Assembly: GCF_016765695.1 (NCBI RefSeq)
Contig: NZ_JAETGO010000089.1
Location: 124,001 to 188,000, forward strand
Source: Sporosalibacterium faouarense
GTDB taxonomy: Bacteria > Bacillota > Clostridia > Tissierellales > VENL01
DNA length: 64,000 nt
Reading direction: 5' to 3'
The notes below the pieces were generated by a model. It did no database searches and was not told where the DNA came from. It was given only the letters and a program-made list of their open reading frames with translations. Shown in pieces: positions 9,477 through 20,140 of the stretch; the first letter of the stretch is position 1; every line of letters starts with the position of its first letter. The position numbers and the translations under genes are program-made.

Positions 9477-10051
9477 ACCTTTACCTCCTGCATTGTAATA
9501 TCTAATATATATAATTTTATCATAAAAAGTAATCTATGAGATTTATTTAAAAAATATTTTCTTATTTAAACAAAATAAAAAATATTAGAAATCAAAAGCT
9601 TAAGAGGTAACTTCCGAATAATTCACCTCATGATTTAGGCTAATCTTTTATTTTAAATAAATTAACATATAACCTTTAATTTAGCTAATATCCTTATATA
9701 TAGTATACTAAAATATTAAACTTCGACAAAAGTTTATAGTGAAGATAGATTTATATAAATTTGCTGTCACTAATTGCGAGGAAACGTTGAAATCTCACTA
9801 TTTCCACGGGAATAATATTTATATTAATTATTTCCTATAGTAAATGTTATCTGTCGTATATATTTCTTCTATATTAATAATTTATAAGTAAAAAATCTAA
9901 CAGTTTTAATAAAGCACCTTGTTTATTTTACATGAACTTATAATCTTTCATTGATACTTCTTATACAATGTTTTATTTTTTATTCTTTTCTGATATAATT
10001 AATTTCAATATTAGTTAAACTAAGTATATAAGAAGTTAAGGAGGACTAGCA
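9477..10051. other. 575-bp intergenic region upstream of miaB
   Basis: No reading frame of note. It holds one Spo0A-box-like site (CTTCGACAAAAG at 9721, TTTTGTCGAAG on the minus strand) and a less AT-rich patch at 9770-9815 (TGCGAGGAAACG, TTTCCACGGG) whose parts can pair weakly and do not match a riboswitch I know. TGATATAAT at about 9992 is a possible -10 for miaB, and GGAGG at 10040 is its ribosome site. Confidence 0.5.
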
Positions 10052-11410
10052 TTGCAAAATAATATAAATAATACCCAAGATAAAAATCAAAAGAAATATA
10101 CAATTGTTACTTGGGGTTGTCAAATGAACGAGCATGACTCTGAGAAGATGGCAGGAATGCTTGAAGAAATGGGTTATGTCAATACTGATGACATTCAACA
10201 TACAGATTTAATCATATATAATACTTGCTTGGTACGTGAAAATGCTGAGCTAAAGGTTTATGGAAACCTTGGTGAGCTTAAAGCGCTTAAGAGAGATAAG
10301 CCCGATTTAATAATAGCAGTTTCAGGTTGTATGATGCAGAAAAAAGAAGTAAGAGATGTAATTAAACAGAAATATAGATTTGTAGATATCTTATTTGGTA
10401 CACATAACTTACACAAACTACCAGAATTTATTGCAAATCACAATCAAACCTCTAAGATGATCGTGGACGTATGGGAAGATGGTGGAGAGATAGTTGAAGG
10501 ATTACCTGCCCATAGAAAGCATGGTTTTAAAGCTTTCGTTAATATAATGTACGGTTGTAACAACTTCTGTTCATATTGTATAGTTCCTTATACTAGAGGT
10601 AGAGAGCGTAGTAGAAACCCAGAAGATATAGTAAAGGAAATTGAGAAATTAGCAAAGGAAGGCTATAAAGAGATAACTCTACTTGGTCAAAATGTTAATT
10701 CCTATGGCAAAACATTAGAAAACAAAGTAACCTTTGCAGAACTCTTACGTATGATTGATAAAATTGAAGGTGTAGAGAGAGTTAGATTCATGACATCTCA
10801 TCCTAAAGACCTTTCTGAAGAGCTTATCTATGCTATGAGGGATTGTGATACTGTTTGTGAGCATTTCCACTTACCATTCCAAGCAGGAAGCAATAGAGTA
10901 TTAAAAATTATGAATAGAAAATATACTAAGGAAAAGTACTTAGAGATAGTAGGAAGACTTAAAGAAGAAGTACCTAATGTATCAATAACCACTGATATAA
11001 TAGTGGGCTTCCCAGGAGAAACTGATGAAGATTTTGAAGAAACTTTAGATGTAGTAAGAAAGGTAGGCTTCGATTCAGCCTTTACATTCTTATATTCTAT
11101 TAGGGAAGGCACACCTGCTGCAGATATGGAAAATCAAGTTCCTGATGACATAAAGAGAGAAAGATTCCAAAGACTGTTAGATACCCTTCGTCCTCTAAGT
11201 CACGAAGCAAATCAACATTATGTAAATGAAGTAGTAGAAGTTCTTATAGAAAATGTGAGTAAAAATAATGATGATGTTTTAAGTGGTAGAACTCGTACTA
11301 ATAAGTTAGTTCACTTTGCAGGGACAAAGGATCTTATAGGACAATTAGTGAATGTTAAAATAGATGAGGCTAAAACATGGACATTAGAGGGGCATATAAT
11401 AAATGAATAA
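10052..11410 (+). CDS. miaB: tRNA-2-methylthio-N6-dimethylallyladenosine synthase MiaB
   Basis: Radical SAM methylthiotransferase that adds the 2-methylthio group to i6A37 of tRNA. The start is TTG behind AAGGAGG. The N-terminal cluster domain shows [22 protein letters not shown] and VSGCMMQ (three cluster cysteines). The radical SAM motif is [20 protein letters not shown] (CxxxCxxC). The C-terminal TRAM domain ends EVLIENVSK ... GQLVNVKI. At 452 residues it is of normal length. It overlaps ricA by 8 bases, the same order as in Bacillus subtilis, and its substrate is made by MiaA, encoded downstream. Confidence 0.97.
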   Translation: MQNNINNTQDKNQKKYTIVTWGCQMNEHDSEKMAGMLEEMGYVNTDDIQHTDLIIYNTCLVRENAELKVYGNLGELKALKRDKPDLIIAVSGCMMQKKEVRDVIKQKYRFVDILFGTHNLHKLPEFIANHNQTSKMIVDVWEDGGEIVEGLPAHRKHGFKAFVNIMYGCNNFCSYCIVPYTRGRERSRNPEDIVKEIEKLAKEGYKEITLLGQNVNSYGKTLENKVTFAELLRMIDKIEGVERVRFMTSHPKDLSEELIYAMRDCDTVCEHFHLPFQAGSNRVLKIMNRKYTKEKYLEIVGRLKEEVPNVSITTDIIVGFPGETDEDFEETLDVVRKVGFDSAFTFLYSIREGTPAADMENQVPDDIKRERFQRLLDTLRPLSHEANQHYVNEVVEVLIENVSKNNDDVLSGRTRTNKLVHFAGTKDLIGQLVNVKIDEAKTWTLEGHIINE

Positions 11411-11804
11411 AAATAACTATTCTAATCCTTTAGATAAAGCTAGGGAGTTAGGCTCAGCTATTATTAATTCAAAGGAATATTCTGAGCTTAAGGAAGCTGA
11501 AAAGCAATTCTTAAATGATAAGGCTTCTGATTTATTAGATAGCTATAATTCAAAAATGAAGGAATATAGTAACCTAGTATCTAAAAAAGACCGAAATCTC
11601 GAAGAAGAAGAGAGTTTAATGGCTGAATTAAAGGATTTAAAGAAAGAAATTGATAATAACGAAGTGATTAACTATCAATATGAATGTCAAAAAAAATATG
11701 ATAAGCTTATAAAAGATATAAATGATATAATAAACTACATGACTGGCAATAATCAAAAGAAAAGCGGTTGTAGTGGTTGCAGTGGTTGTCATAAAAACGG
11801 CTAA
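11403..11804 (+). CDS. ricA: RicA/YmcA family protein (YlbF/YmcA) with Cys-rich tail
   Basis: A 133-residue helical YlbF/YmcA-family protein ([17 protein letters not shown], then [19 protein letters not shown]). It ends in [13 protein letters not shown], three regularly spaced cysteines (C-x2-C-x2-C), plus one cysteine in the core. In Bacillus the RicA-RicF-RicT complex carries Fe-S clusters, directs RNase Y processing and affects sporulation and competence. Placement directly after miaB, overlapping it, matches Bacillus synteny. The stop codon lies inside the terminator stem. Confidence 0.9.
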   Translation: MNKNNYSNPLDKARELGSAIINSKEYSELKEAEKQFLNDKASDLLDSYNSKMKEYSNLVSKKDRNLEEEESLMAELKDLKKEIDNNEVINYQYECQKKYDKLIKDINDIINYMTGNNQKKSGCSGCSGCHKNG

Positions 11805-11826
11805 GTTAATTCTTAGCCGTTTTATT
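11794..11826 (+). terminator. Terminator overlapping the ricA stop codon
   Basis: AAAACGGCTAAG ... CTTAGCCGTTTT, a 12-bp perfect stem with a T run. It ends the miaB-ricA unit before mutS. Confidence 0.9.
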
Positions 11827-11883
11827 ACAACTTTTTGTTATGTTATAATATGTATATGCATATAGAAATTGGAGGGAATAAAT

Positions 11884-14610
11884 TTGGCTAAATTAACACC
11901 AATGATGCAACAATATATGGATATTAAAAATAAAAATAAGGATTCTATCCTTTTCTTTAGATTAGGTGACTTTTATGAAATGTTTTTCGATGATGCACTT
12001 TTAGCTTCTAGAGAGCTAGAAATAGCTTTGACAGGCAGAGAATGTGGACAAGAAGAAAAGGCACCAATGTGTGGTGTTCCATACCACTCAGCAGACTCTT
12101 ACATATCTAAACTAGTAAAAAAAGGCTATAATGTAGCTATTTGTGAGCAAGTTGAAGATCCTTCTCAAGCAAAGGGTATTGTAAAAAGAGATGTAGTGAG
12201 AATCATAACACCTGGTACTATTACTGACGTTAAGGTACTAGACGAAAAAGATAACAATTATTTATGTTGCGTTTATATGAATGAGAATGGATGTGGAATA
12301 TCATATGTAGATATTTCTACAGGAGATTTATTCACAACGGATTTAATTGATAATATGAGTAGCGCTTCAAATCTATTAATTGATGAGCTAGCTAAGATTG
12401 GTCCAACAGAGATCATAGCCAATGAATTCTTTTATAAGAAAAAAGATTTGGTTAATGAAATTGAAAAGAGATTTAATATTGTTATCAAAAAATATGAAGA
12501 TTGGGCCTTTGATACTGAATTCGCTAGAGATAAGATTAAAAATCAACTGTCAGTTATTAGTCTAGACGGTTTTGGCTTAAAAAATAGAAATTTTGCAGTT
12601 TCTTCAACTGGAGCCCTTATAGAGTACCTAAATGAAACACAGAAAACTACTTTAGATCATATAAATAATATTTCTACCTATAGAATTAGTAATTTTATGG
12701 TTATAGATATTAATACTAGGAGGAACTTAGAGTTAACTGAAACTATGAGGGATAAGAGTAAAAGAGGCTCCCTATTATGGGTCTTAGATAAAACATCAAC
12801 CGCAATGGGCGGTAGACTACTTAAAAAGTGGATTCAAGAACCTCTACTAAAATTGCAAACTATCACTAATAGACTTGAATCAGTAGAAACATTGGTAAAT
12901 AATATATTCTTAATGGATGAAATAAAAGAGCTATTAAAAAAAGTTTATGACATTGAAAGACTTATGGGAAGAATAGCTTATGGTAATTGTAATGCTAGAG
13001 ATTTAATTGCATTAAAAGGTTCGATTTCTATTATACCTGAGCTTAAAGCTCTATTAAGCGACCCAGATTACCCTAGTTTAAATAAGCTGGCTAATGAAAT
13101 GGATACCTTGGAAGATGTACACGACCTTATAGAAGATTCAATATTAGAAGATCCACCTCTGGCAGTAAAAGAAGGTGGCATAATCAAAACCGACTATAAC
13201 GAAGATTTAAAAGCTTTAAGAGAAGGTGCAACTAAAGGTAAGGAATGGTTATCAAATCTTCAAAGTACTGAACGAAAAAGAACAGGTATTAAATCTCTAA
13301 AGGTCGGGTTTAATAAAGTTTTTGGATACTATCTTGAAGTTACAAAATCCAATATGAGCTTGGTTCCAGATGACTATATTAGAAAGCAAACCTTAGCAAA
13401 TTCGGAGAGATACATCACTCCTGAACTAAAGGAAATGGAATCTAAAATTCTTGGTTCTGAGGAAAAGATGACTGCTCTAGAATACAGTATATTCCTTGAA
13501 ATTAGAAATAAAATAAAGTCAGAAATAAAACGAATACAAAAGACTTCTAAAATAATTTCAACAATTGATGTTCTAAATTCTTTAGCTGAAGTAGCCTATA
13601 AAAATAATTATATTAAGCCTACAATGAAAGAAGAGGGTACAATAGATATAATAGGTGGACGTCATCCTGTAGTGGAAAAGATGTTGAATGATGAGTTATT
13701 CGTCCCAAATGACACTCATTTAGATGATAACAAAAACAGAATCTCTATTATTACCGGCCCAAACATGGCAGGTAAATCAACATATATGAGACAAGTAGCT
13801 CTAATAACACTAATGAGTCAGATAGGAAGCTTTGTACCAGCTGAGGAAGCTAATATAGGAATAGTAGATAAAATCTTCACGAGGGTTGGAGCCTCTGATA
13901 ATTTAGCCCATGGACAAAGTACTTTTATGGTAGAGATGAGTGAGGTAGCCAATATTTTAAATAATGGCACTAAGAATAGTCTTATAATATTAGATGAAAT
14001 AGGAAGAGGAACAAGTACCTATGATGGATTAAGCATTGCTTGGTCTGTGGTTGAATACATTAGTGAGAAATCGAAAATCGGTGCTAAAACCTTATTTGCC
14101 ACTCACTATCATGAGCTTACTGAGCTAGAAGGCAAAATTGATGGAGTTATAAACTATAAGATTCATGTTCAAGAAAAGGGAAAAGATATTATATTCTTAA
14201 GAAAGATAAAAAGAGGTGGAGCTGATAAAAGCTACGGTATTGAAGTGGCAAGGCTAGCTGGTGTACCTAACCCAGTAATAGATAGAGCAAAAGAAATACT
14301 CGCTGAATTAGAGAAAAGAGATATAAATAAATCAGAAATTCTGCAAGAGTGTAGTATTACTAAGGAAGATGAATTAAATAGTAAAGTTATAACTCCCAAT
14401 GCTTATAAACCAGATCAAAATGAAGAAATTAAAGAAATTGATAATAGTGAAAAAATAGAAGAAAAAAGTAGTGAATTCCAATTAGATATGTTTAATGTAA
14501 AGGAAAAACAGGTATTAGATAAGTTAAAGAATATTGATATGATGAACGTTACACCACTTGATGCTATTAATATTCTTTATGAATTAGTAAACAAATCTAG
14601 GGATATATAG
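11884..14610 (+). CDS. mutS: DNA mismatch repair ATPase MutS
   Basis: About 908 residues from the TTG at 11884, which follows GGAGGG. Domain I has the mismatch-reading FFRLGDFYEMF motif (Phe-x-Glu wedge). The ABC-type ATPase has Walker A GPNMAGKSTYMRQ, signature region STFMVEMSEVANIL, Walker B LIILDEIGRGTSTYDG and the ATHYHEL switch His. The C-terminus has a beta-clamp-like QLDMF motif. It recognises mismatches and recruits MutL, encoded next with an 11-base gap. A TATAAT lies about 35 bases upstream. Confidence 0.98.
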   Translation: MAKLTPMMQQYMDIKNKNKDSILFFRLGDFYEMFFDDALLASRELEIALTGRECGQEEKAPMCGVPYHSADSYISKLVKKGYNVAICEQVEDPSQAKGIVKRDVVRIITPGTITDVKVLDEKDNNYLCCVYMNENGCGISYVDISTGDLFTTDLIDNMSSASNLLIDELAKIGPTEIIANEFFYKKKDLVNEIEKRFNIVIKKYEDWAFDTEFARDKIKNQLSVISLDGFGLKNRNFAVSSTGALIEYLNETQKTTLDHINNISTYRISNFMVIDINTRRNLELTETMRDKSKRGSLLWVLDKTSTAMGGRLLKKWIQEPLLKLQTITNRLESVETLVNNIFLMDEIKELLKKVYDIERLMGRIAYGNCNARDLIALKGSISIIPELKALLSDPDYPSLNKLANEMDTLEDVHDLIEDSILEDPPLAVKEGGIIKTDYNEDLKALREGATKGKEWLSNLQSTERKRTGIKSLKVGFNKVFGYYLEVTKSNMSLVPDDYIRKQTLANSERYITPELKEMESKILGSEEKMTALEYSIFLEIRNKIKSEIKRIQKTSKIISTIDVLNSLAEVAYKNNYIKPTMKEEGTIDIIGGRHPVVEKMLNDELFVPNDTHLDDNKNRISIITGPNMAGKSTYMRQVALITLMSQIGSFVPAEEANIGIVDKIFTRVGASDNLAHGQSTFMVEMSEVANILNNGTKNSLIILDEIGRGTSTYDGLSIAWSVVEYISEKSKIGAKTLFATHYHELTELEGKIDGVINYKIHVQEKGKDIIFLRKIKRGGADKSYGIEVARLAGVPNPVIDRAKEILAELEKRDINKSEILQECSITKEDELNSKVITPNAYKPDQNEEIKEIDNSEKIEEKSSEFQLDMFNVKEKQVLDKLKNIDMMNVTPLDAINILYELVNKSRDI

Positions 14611-14620
14611 GAGAGATATT

Positions 14621-16609
14621 ATGTCTAACTTAATAAAACGATTAGACGAAAAAACTATAAATAAAATTGCTGCTGGTGAGGTTGTTGAAAGACCCTCTTC
14701 AGTCATTAAAGAGTTAGTTGAAAATTCAATAGATGCTAATTCTACATCAATAATAATAGAGATTAAAGCTGGTGGCAAAAAATATATTAGAGTGACAGAT
14801 AATGGTTCTGGTATTAATAGAAATGATTTAGACATTGCCTTCTTAAGACATTCAACCAGTAAAATAAACTCTGTGGATGATTTAGAAGTTGTTAGATCTC
14901 TAGGATTCAGAGGTGAAGCATTGGCTAGTATATCTGCTGTCTCTCTATTAGAGATTGTCACGAAAACTCAGAATGATGCTACAGGTACACAAGCTAATTT
15001 GCAGGGTGGGCAAGTTGCAAATAAGAAAGATGTTGGATGCCCCAATGGAACTACTATAATAGTGAAGAATCTTTTTTATAACGTTCCTGTAAGGAAAAAG
15101 TTTTTAAAAAGTGATAACGCTGAAGGATCTCAAATTAGTAATATTGTATACAAATTGGCATTAAGCAATCCTAATATATCTTTTAAATATATTAAGGACA
15201 ACAAGCTTATTCTTAAAACTCCAGGTAATGGAGATATGAAAGCAACTATATATAGTTTATTTGGTAAAGAATTTACTAAATCTTTGTTTAAAATTAATTA
15301 TAATGGTGAAGATATAAAGATAAAAGGAATGATTTCTAATCCCTCTTTCACTAGAGGTAATAGAGGCCATCAGTATTTATTTGTAAATGGGAGATATATA
15401 AAGGATGATAATCTTTCAAAGGTTGTTGAGGATGCATATAAATCTTTAATACCTATAAATAGGTTTCCTATTTTTATAATCTTTCTAGAGCTTAATGGAA
15501 ATCAAATTGACGTAAACGTTCATCCAACTAAAACTGAGATTAGATTTGATAATGCAAATAAAATTTATTCAGTTATAAATAATGTGATTAAAGATACTTT
15601 AAAGCAAGAAAATTTGATTCCAGAGATCAGTATAGGGTACAAGAAAAAGAAAGATAACGGAGAACAGAAAAATTTTATTGATACTTTAGCTAAGCCGATT
15701 AATAAAATAAAAGAGAAGTCTAATATAGATATTAATAATGTGAAAAGAGATAACTCGGGTACTGATACTAATGAAAGTAAAGCAAGTAAGACAAGAGGAG
15801 ATTCAATTAATCAACAGATAAACGAAGAAAAGCTAACAAACCAAGATATTATAACTATTAACTATGATGGTGATGCAAATACTAGTTTAATTTCAGATAA
15901 AGCTAGCTTGCCTATTGATTCTTTATCTTCTACTATTTCCGAACAAGAATCACCTGTATTTGAAGAAAATAAAGTAGATTATTATAATTTAGAAAGAAAC
16001 AATCAGAAAAAAGAAAGAAAAATTATAATCCCTGAGTTAAATATAATTGGAAATCTATTTGACACTTATATTTTAGCTCAAGATAAAGTAAATGAAGTTT
16101 TTTATATGATTGACCAACATGCTGCTCATGAAAGGATTATGTATGAAAAGCTAAGGAATCAATTTAATGATGAAAATGTTGTAATACAAGAGTTATTAGC
16201 ACCAAATATAATAGAATTAACCCATAGTGAAGTACAGCTTATAAACGAGAATATAAAAACATTTGAAAAGCTAGGTTTTTTAGTTGAAAGTTTTGGTACT
16301 GGTTCAATTATCCTTAGAGGAGTACCTTTAGTTTTTGGAGAACCAGATTCTAAAAAATTATTTCTTGATATTCTTGATAATTTAAATGAGAATATCGGTA
16401 GTGGATATGACTTAAGGGTTGAAAAAATCATGAAGATGGCATGTACTAGTGCTATTAAGGCAGGTCATCAGATTAAGGAAATAGAAGTTAGTCAACTTAT
16501 TTCTGACTTAAGAAAAGCTGAACAGCCTTTTACTTGCCCCCATGGTAGACCTATAATAGTAAAAATGACAAAATACGAACTAGAGAAAAAGTTTAAAAGG
16601 GTGATGTAA
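14621..16609 (+). CDS. mutL: DNA mismatch repair endonuclease MutL
   Basis: 662 residues. The N-terminal GHKL ATPase has IAAGEVVERPSSVIKELVEN, DNGSGI, FRGEALASI and an NVHPTKTEIRF end. A low-complexity linker spans about residues 330-470. The C-terminal dimerisation domain carries the endonuclease motif DQHAAHERIMYE, ACTSAIKAGH and CPHGRP, so this is the nicking MutL of bacteria lacking MutH. GGAGAG precedes the ATG. It is coupled to miaA by a TAATG overlap. Confidence 0.97.
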   Translation: MSNLIKRLDEKTINKIAAGEVVERPSSVIKELVENSIDANSTSIIIEIKAGGKKYIRVTDNGSGINRNDLDIAFLRHSTSKINSVDDLEVVRSLGFRGEALASISAVSLLEIVTKTQNDATGTQANLQGGQVANKKDVGCPNGTTIIVKNLFYNVPVRKKFLKSDNAEGSQISNIVYKLALSNPNISFKYIKDNKLILKTPGNGDMKATIYSLFGKEFTKSLFKINYNGEDIKIKGMISNPSFTRGNRGHQYLFVNGRYIKDDNLSKVVEDAYKSLIPINRFPIFIIFLELNGNQIDVNVHPTKTEIRFDNANKIYSVINNVIKDTLKQENLIPEISIGYKKKKDNGEQKNFIDTLAKPINKIKEKSNIDINNVKRDNSGTDTNESKASKTRGDSINQQINEEKLTNQDIITINYDGDANTSLISDKASLPIDSLSSTISEQESPVFEENKVDYYNLERNNQKKERKIIIPELNIIGNLFDTYILAQDKVNEVFYMIDQHAAHERIMYEKLRNQFNDENVVIQELLAPNIIELTHSEVQLINENIKTFEKLGFLVESFGTGSIILRGVPLVFGEPDSKKLFLDILDNLNENIGSGYDLRVEKIMKMACTSAIKAGHQIKEIEVSQLISDLRKAEQPFTCPHGRPIIVKMTKYELEKKFKRVM

Positions 16610-17559
16610 TGAGTGGGAAAATACCATTATTAGTACTTATTGGTCCAACAGCTGTTGGTAAAACAAGTACATCAATTAAAGTAGCACAAAATTTAAATGG
16701 AGAAATTATATCTGCTGATTCAATGCAGATTTATGAATATATGGATATTGGAACTGCTAAGGTTACAGAGGATGAAATGGAGAATATTGAACATTACATG
16801 GTAGGAGAGATTTTACCCGATGAAGATTTTAGTGTTTCTGATTTTCAAGATAAAGCTAATGAATATATAGAAAAAATATATAGTAAGGGAAAGCTTCCTA
16901 TGGTTGTAGGAGGTACAGGATTATATATCAATTCATTAGTTTATAATTTGGATTTTACAAATGCCGTTTCAAATCCACAATTAAGGGAAGAATATTTAAA
17001 TGAGGCTGAAATTCATGGCAATGAGGTTTTAGTTAAGAAGCTTAAAAAGATTGACCCAGAGTCAGCAGAAAGAATCCATATTAATGACACAAAGAGACTT
17101 GTAAGAGCATTGGAAATCTATCATGAAACTGGTAATCCTATGTCTAAATATTATAAGAACTTTAGGCAACCAAATGATGATTATAATATTGTAATGATTG
17201 GATTAAATATGGATCGTAAAAAACTATACGACCGAATTAATAAAAGAGTTGATATCATGCTTGAATCAGGTCTTATAGATGAAGTAAAATCATTATTAGA
17301 TAAAGGATATGACAAGAACTTAACTTCATTACAAGGACTAGGTTATAAAGAAATAATAAGTTATTTAAATGGTGAATATACATATGATGAAGCAATTGAA
17401 ATACTAAAAAGAGATTCTAGGAGGTTTGCAAAACGACAATTAACATGGTTCAGGAGAGATAAAAGAATAAAGTGGGTTATGGTTGATGAATTTGATAGCC
17501 AAGGGGAGATTGTAAAAGAAATAACAGAGTATGTAGAGAAAAAATTAGAATTAGAATAA
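16609..17559 (+). CDS. miaA: tRNA dimethylallyltransferase MiaA
   Basis: 316 residues with P-loop [41 protein letters not shown], the [12 protein letters not shown] helix and a C-terminal [12 protein letters not shown] motif: complete MiaA. It prenylates A37 of tRNAs reading UNN codons, and MiaB later thiomethylates the product. It overlaps mutL by TAATG and is followed by hfq after 34 bases, the widespread miaA-hfq pair. Confidence 0.98.
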   Translation: MSGKIPLLVLIGPTAVGKTSTSIKVAQNLNGEIISADSMQIYEYMDIGTAKVTEDEMENIEHYMVGEILPDEDFSVSDFQDKANEYIEKIYSKGKLPMVVGGTGLYINSLVYNLDFTNAVSNPQLREEYLNEAEIHGNEVLVKKLKKIDPESAERIHINDTKRLVRALEIYHETGNPMSKYYKNFRQPNDDYNIVMIGLNMDRKKLYDRINKRVDIMLESGLIDEVKSLLDKGYDKNLTSLQGLGYKEIISYLNGEYTYDEAIEILKRDSRRFAKRQLTWFRRDKRIKWVMVDEFDSQGEIVKEITEYVEKKLELE

Positions 17560-17593
17560 CTTTTTCTTATATAATTTAATGGAGGGGATAATT

Positions 17594-17830
17594 TTGAAAA
17601 ATAATATTAATCTACAAGATATTTTTCTTAACAAAGTAAGAAAGGAGAACATTTCTATAACAATTTTTTTAGTTAATGGATATCAGCTTAAGGGGTATGT
17701 AAAAGGATTTGACAATTATACAATTGTTTTAAGTAGTGAAGGTAAACAGCAATTAATTTATAAACATGCTATATCAACGATATCACCTAGTATTGATGTT
17801 AATTTTATGAATAGAAACAATAATGATTGA
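17594..17830 (+). CDS. hfq: RNA chaperone Hfq
   Basis: 78 residues from the TTG at 17594, which follows GGAGGGG; the ATG at 17579 overlaps the ribosome site and is not the start. Sm1 and Sm2 motifs are readable: [36 protein letters not shown] and YKHAISTI (the KH core motif). It forms a hexameric ring on small RNAs and poly-A tails. Terminator immediately downstream. Confidence 0.96.
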   Translation: MKNNINLQDIFLNKVRKENISITIFLVNGYQLKGYVKGFDNYTIVLSSEGKQQLIYKHAISTISPSIDVNFMNRNNND

Positions 17831-17842
17831 TAAGTATATTTA

Positions 17843-17868
17843 GGGATCTCAATAAGAGGTCCTTTTTT
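17843..17868 (+). terminator. Rho-independent terminator after hfq
   Basis: GGGATCTC-aataa-GAGGTCCT followed by TTTTT. A second weaker hairpin (AAAGTGgactatCACTTTTTT) lies near 17940. Confidence 0.8.
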
Positions 17869-18019
17869 AGTAACTAAAATCTAAACTCTCCTTCAACATT
17901 TTATTTGTAATAAAAAAACTCTATCATCTATCAAAAAAGAAAAGTGGACTATCACTTTTTTCATATTTATAGCATATTATAATAATAGCAACTTTTTTGA
18001 GGTGATACGAGGTGATATT

Positions 18020-18961
18020 ATGGATAATGAAATATTAAATTTATACAGGGTAGGTAAAGTCAGCCTAAATCATACCTTCGACCAGTTGTTTAATAGTGAT
18101 TCTAAAGAATTAAGTAAAGCGCGTAGTAATAAAAAGATAGAAGACAATGATAGTATTGACTTAATCTTATCTGAGCTACATAATCTAGTTGGCTTAAGAA
18201 ATGTTAAGGAACTTATAGACGAAATAATGGCTTTTGTAGAAATACAAGGTAAAAGAAAAAAAGAAAACCTATTAACAGAACCTGTAGTTCTTCATATGGT
18301 TTTTAAGGGTAATCCAGGTACTGGGAAAACAACTGTAGCTAGAATAATAGGCCGCTTATTTAAAGAAATGGGAGTTCTGGAGAAAGGACATTTAATCGAA
18401 ATAGAAAGAGCAGATATAGTTGGAGAATATATAGGGCACACAGCCCTTAAGGTACGTCAGCAGGTAAAAAAAGCTCTGGGTGGAATACTGTTTATAGATG
18501 AAGCCTACTCCCTAGCTAGAGGTGGAGAAAAAGACTTTGGAAAAGAAGCTATTGATGCACTAGTAAAATCTATGGAGGACAATAAAGATAATTTAATTCT
18601 AATACTGGCAGGTTATGATTATGAGATGGAAGATTTTCTTAGAACTAATCCGGGACTAAAATCTAGATTTCCAATACATGTGGATTTTAAAGATTATAGT
18701 GTTGAAGAATTGATTGAGATTGGACTAATCATGGCTAAGAATAGAGAATATAAGTTAACAAATACAGCTGTAAATAAGCTTAAGCAAATCCTAGTAAAAT
18801 ACAATGATTCCTATAATAGTGGTAATGCAAGGCTTATGAGAAATATCATTGAAAAATCTATAAGAAAACAGGCCTTAAGATTAAAAAGACAAAAATATAT
18901 TTCTAAAGATGACCTTTTATATTTAAAAGCTGTTGATATAGAAGGGAATGATAAATATTGA
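18020..18961 (+). CDS. spoVK: Stage V sporulation protein K (AAA ATPase, CbxX/CfxQ type)
   Basis: From the ATG at 18020 (GAGGTGAT ribosome site) the protein has about 313 residues. The AAA domain shows LVGLRNVKELIDE, Walker A FKGNPGTGKTTVARI, IGHTALKVRQQVKKA, Walker B GGILFIDEAYSLARGG, sensor ILAGYDYEMEDF and NPGLKSRFP. It is the clostridial SpoVK, needed late in sporulation in Bacillus, and it sits at the same place after hfq as in B. subtilis. The stop overlaps the TTG of the next gene (TTGA). Confidence 0.93.
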   Translation: MDNEILNLYRVGKVSLNHTFDQLFNSDSKELSKARSNKKIEDNDSIDLILSELHNLVGLRNVKELIDEIMAFVEIQGKRKKENLLTEPVVLHMVFKGNPGTGKTTVARIIGRLFKEMGVLEKGHLIEIERADIVGEYIGHTALKVRQQVKKALGGILFIDEAYSLARGGEKDFGKEAIDALVKSMEDNKDNLILILAGYDYEMEDFLRTNPGLKSRFPIHVDFKDYSVEELIEIGLIMAKNREYKLTNTAVNKLKQILVKYNDSYNSGNARLMRNIIEKSIRKQALRLKRQKYISKDDLLYLKAVDIEGNDKY

Positions 18962-19557
18962 AAAAGTCAATTATTGTTGGAAAAACCAATGCTGGAAAGA
19001 CCTTATTTATGATAAATTTTGCGGAATATATAGGCTTAAAAAAAATAGTATTAAAGCAAGAGTATCCAGATGGCAAAAAGTTGAGTAAAGAAATGTCTAC
19101 TGATTTAGCTAAAAGTTACCTTTCTTCCGACAGAGAATATAAAACTCAATGTATTCAATCTATTTGCATAGATTTGCCTGTATATAAAGGAAAGAAGGAA
19201 ATTACTCTTCTTGATACCAGTGGATTAATAGATGGTATTCATCCCAAGTTAAGCGTTCGAAATGGAATAATACAAACCTTAGAAAAGATTCAAGAAGCTG
19301 ATATAATACTACATATGCTTGATATTGCTTTACTAATTGATAATAATACTTTAAGTGAAATTGATAGACAAATTATAGAATATGGTAGGAATAGAAAAGG
19401 TTATGTCCTGATTCCAAACAAAATTGACTTAGATAAAGATAAGATAGGGTTGCATACCCTAAGACAAGAATATCCTAAGCAATTTATGATACCAATTTCC
19501 GCGCTATATAAAAAAGGTTTTGATGAGGTGAAAGCTTTTGTTATTAGGTCTATTTGA
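18958..19557 (+). CDS. Small Era/TrmE-like GTPase coupled to spoVK
   Basis: 199 residues with G1 VGKTNAGKT, G3 LLDTSGLIDGI, G4 PNKIDLD and a G5-like IPISALYKKG. No partner domain is attached. It starts at a TTG inside the spoVK stop and itself overlaps the following membrane gene by 20 bases, so the three are translationally coupled. In B. subtilis this chromosomal slot holds hflX, but this protein lacks the HflX N-terminal domain. The role is probably linked to sporulation by context only. Confidence 0.8.
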   Translation: MKKSIIVGKTNAGKTLFMINFAEYIGLKKIVLKQEYPDGKKLSKEMSTDLAKSYLSSDREYKTQCIQSICIDLPVYKGKKEITLLDTSGLIDGIHPKLSVRNGIIQTLEKIQEADIILHMLDIALLIDNNTLSEIDRQIIEYGRNRKGYVLIPNKIDLDKDKIGLHTLRQEYPKQFMIPISALYKKGFDEVKAFVIRSI

Positions 19558-20140
19558 TATTAAGTATATTATCGCAGTTTTACTAACGGGAGTAGTAATT
19601 AAACTTATGGATGATTATATAGATTTAGATCAAGAAGGTGACTCGTTTTTAGTTAATAATATGAATAGAGGCCTTCTTCCTTATTCTTTAATAATTCTGT
19701 CTATGGCATGCTCTTTAGATATTAAAGTAACTGTTTCCCTAATTTCATCAGCTTATATGGTAGGAATGTTTAAGGATGGGAATAGAAAATTGTCATTTAA
19801 GTTAAAAGGATATCAAGAATCACTGATAATAGCAGTAATTTTTTCACTTTTATTAGGTTTTCATGAACTTCTTTCATCATTAGTTATAATTTCAATTATT
19901 CAACTTACAGATGATATAATAGATATAAGAAAGGATAGATACTTTAATAATAAAAATTTCATTTTAGAATTTGGATTTATTGAAGTTATCCTTTTAAATC
20001 TTATTTTAATACTGGCCGCTCTTAAGTTAGACTTTAAAAAGTTTATAATTTCTATTATAGTTTTCTTTGCCTTACAAGCCATAGAATTTTTCTTTACTAA
20101 GAGAATTTTAGATGAAAGGGATGAGCCTAGATGGATATAA
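19538..20140 (+). CDS. UbiA-like polytopic membrane protein
   Basis: 200 residues, largely hydrophobic with about six helices. Two aspartate-rich motifs sit at membrane edges: LMDDYIDLD near residue 25 and LTDDIIDIRKD near residue 130. Paired Asp motifs of this kind are typical of UbiA-family prenyltransferases, although the protein is shorter than usual. The start is TTG within the GTPase gene. Probable role: transfer or handling of a prenyl or lipid group in the spoVK cluster; this is inference. Confidence 0.6.
   Translation: MLLGLFDIKYIIAVLLTGVVIKLMDDYIDLDQEGDSFLVNNMNRGLLPYSLIILSMACSLDIKVTVSLISSAYMVGMFKDGNRKLSFKLKGYQESLIIAVIFSLLLGFHELLSSLVIISIIQLTDDIIDIRKDRYFNNKNFILEFGFIEVILLNLILILAALKLDFKKFIISIIVFFALQAIEFFFTKRILDERDEPRWI

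Noticed and set aside
9770-9815. Riboswitch or small RNA upstream of miaB
   Set aside because: The patch is slightly GC-richer but matches no riboswitch core I know, and its pairings are weak.
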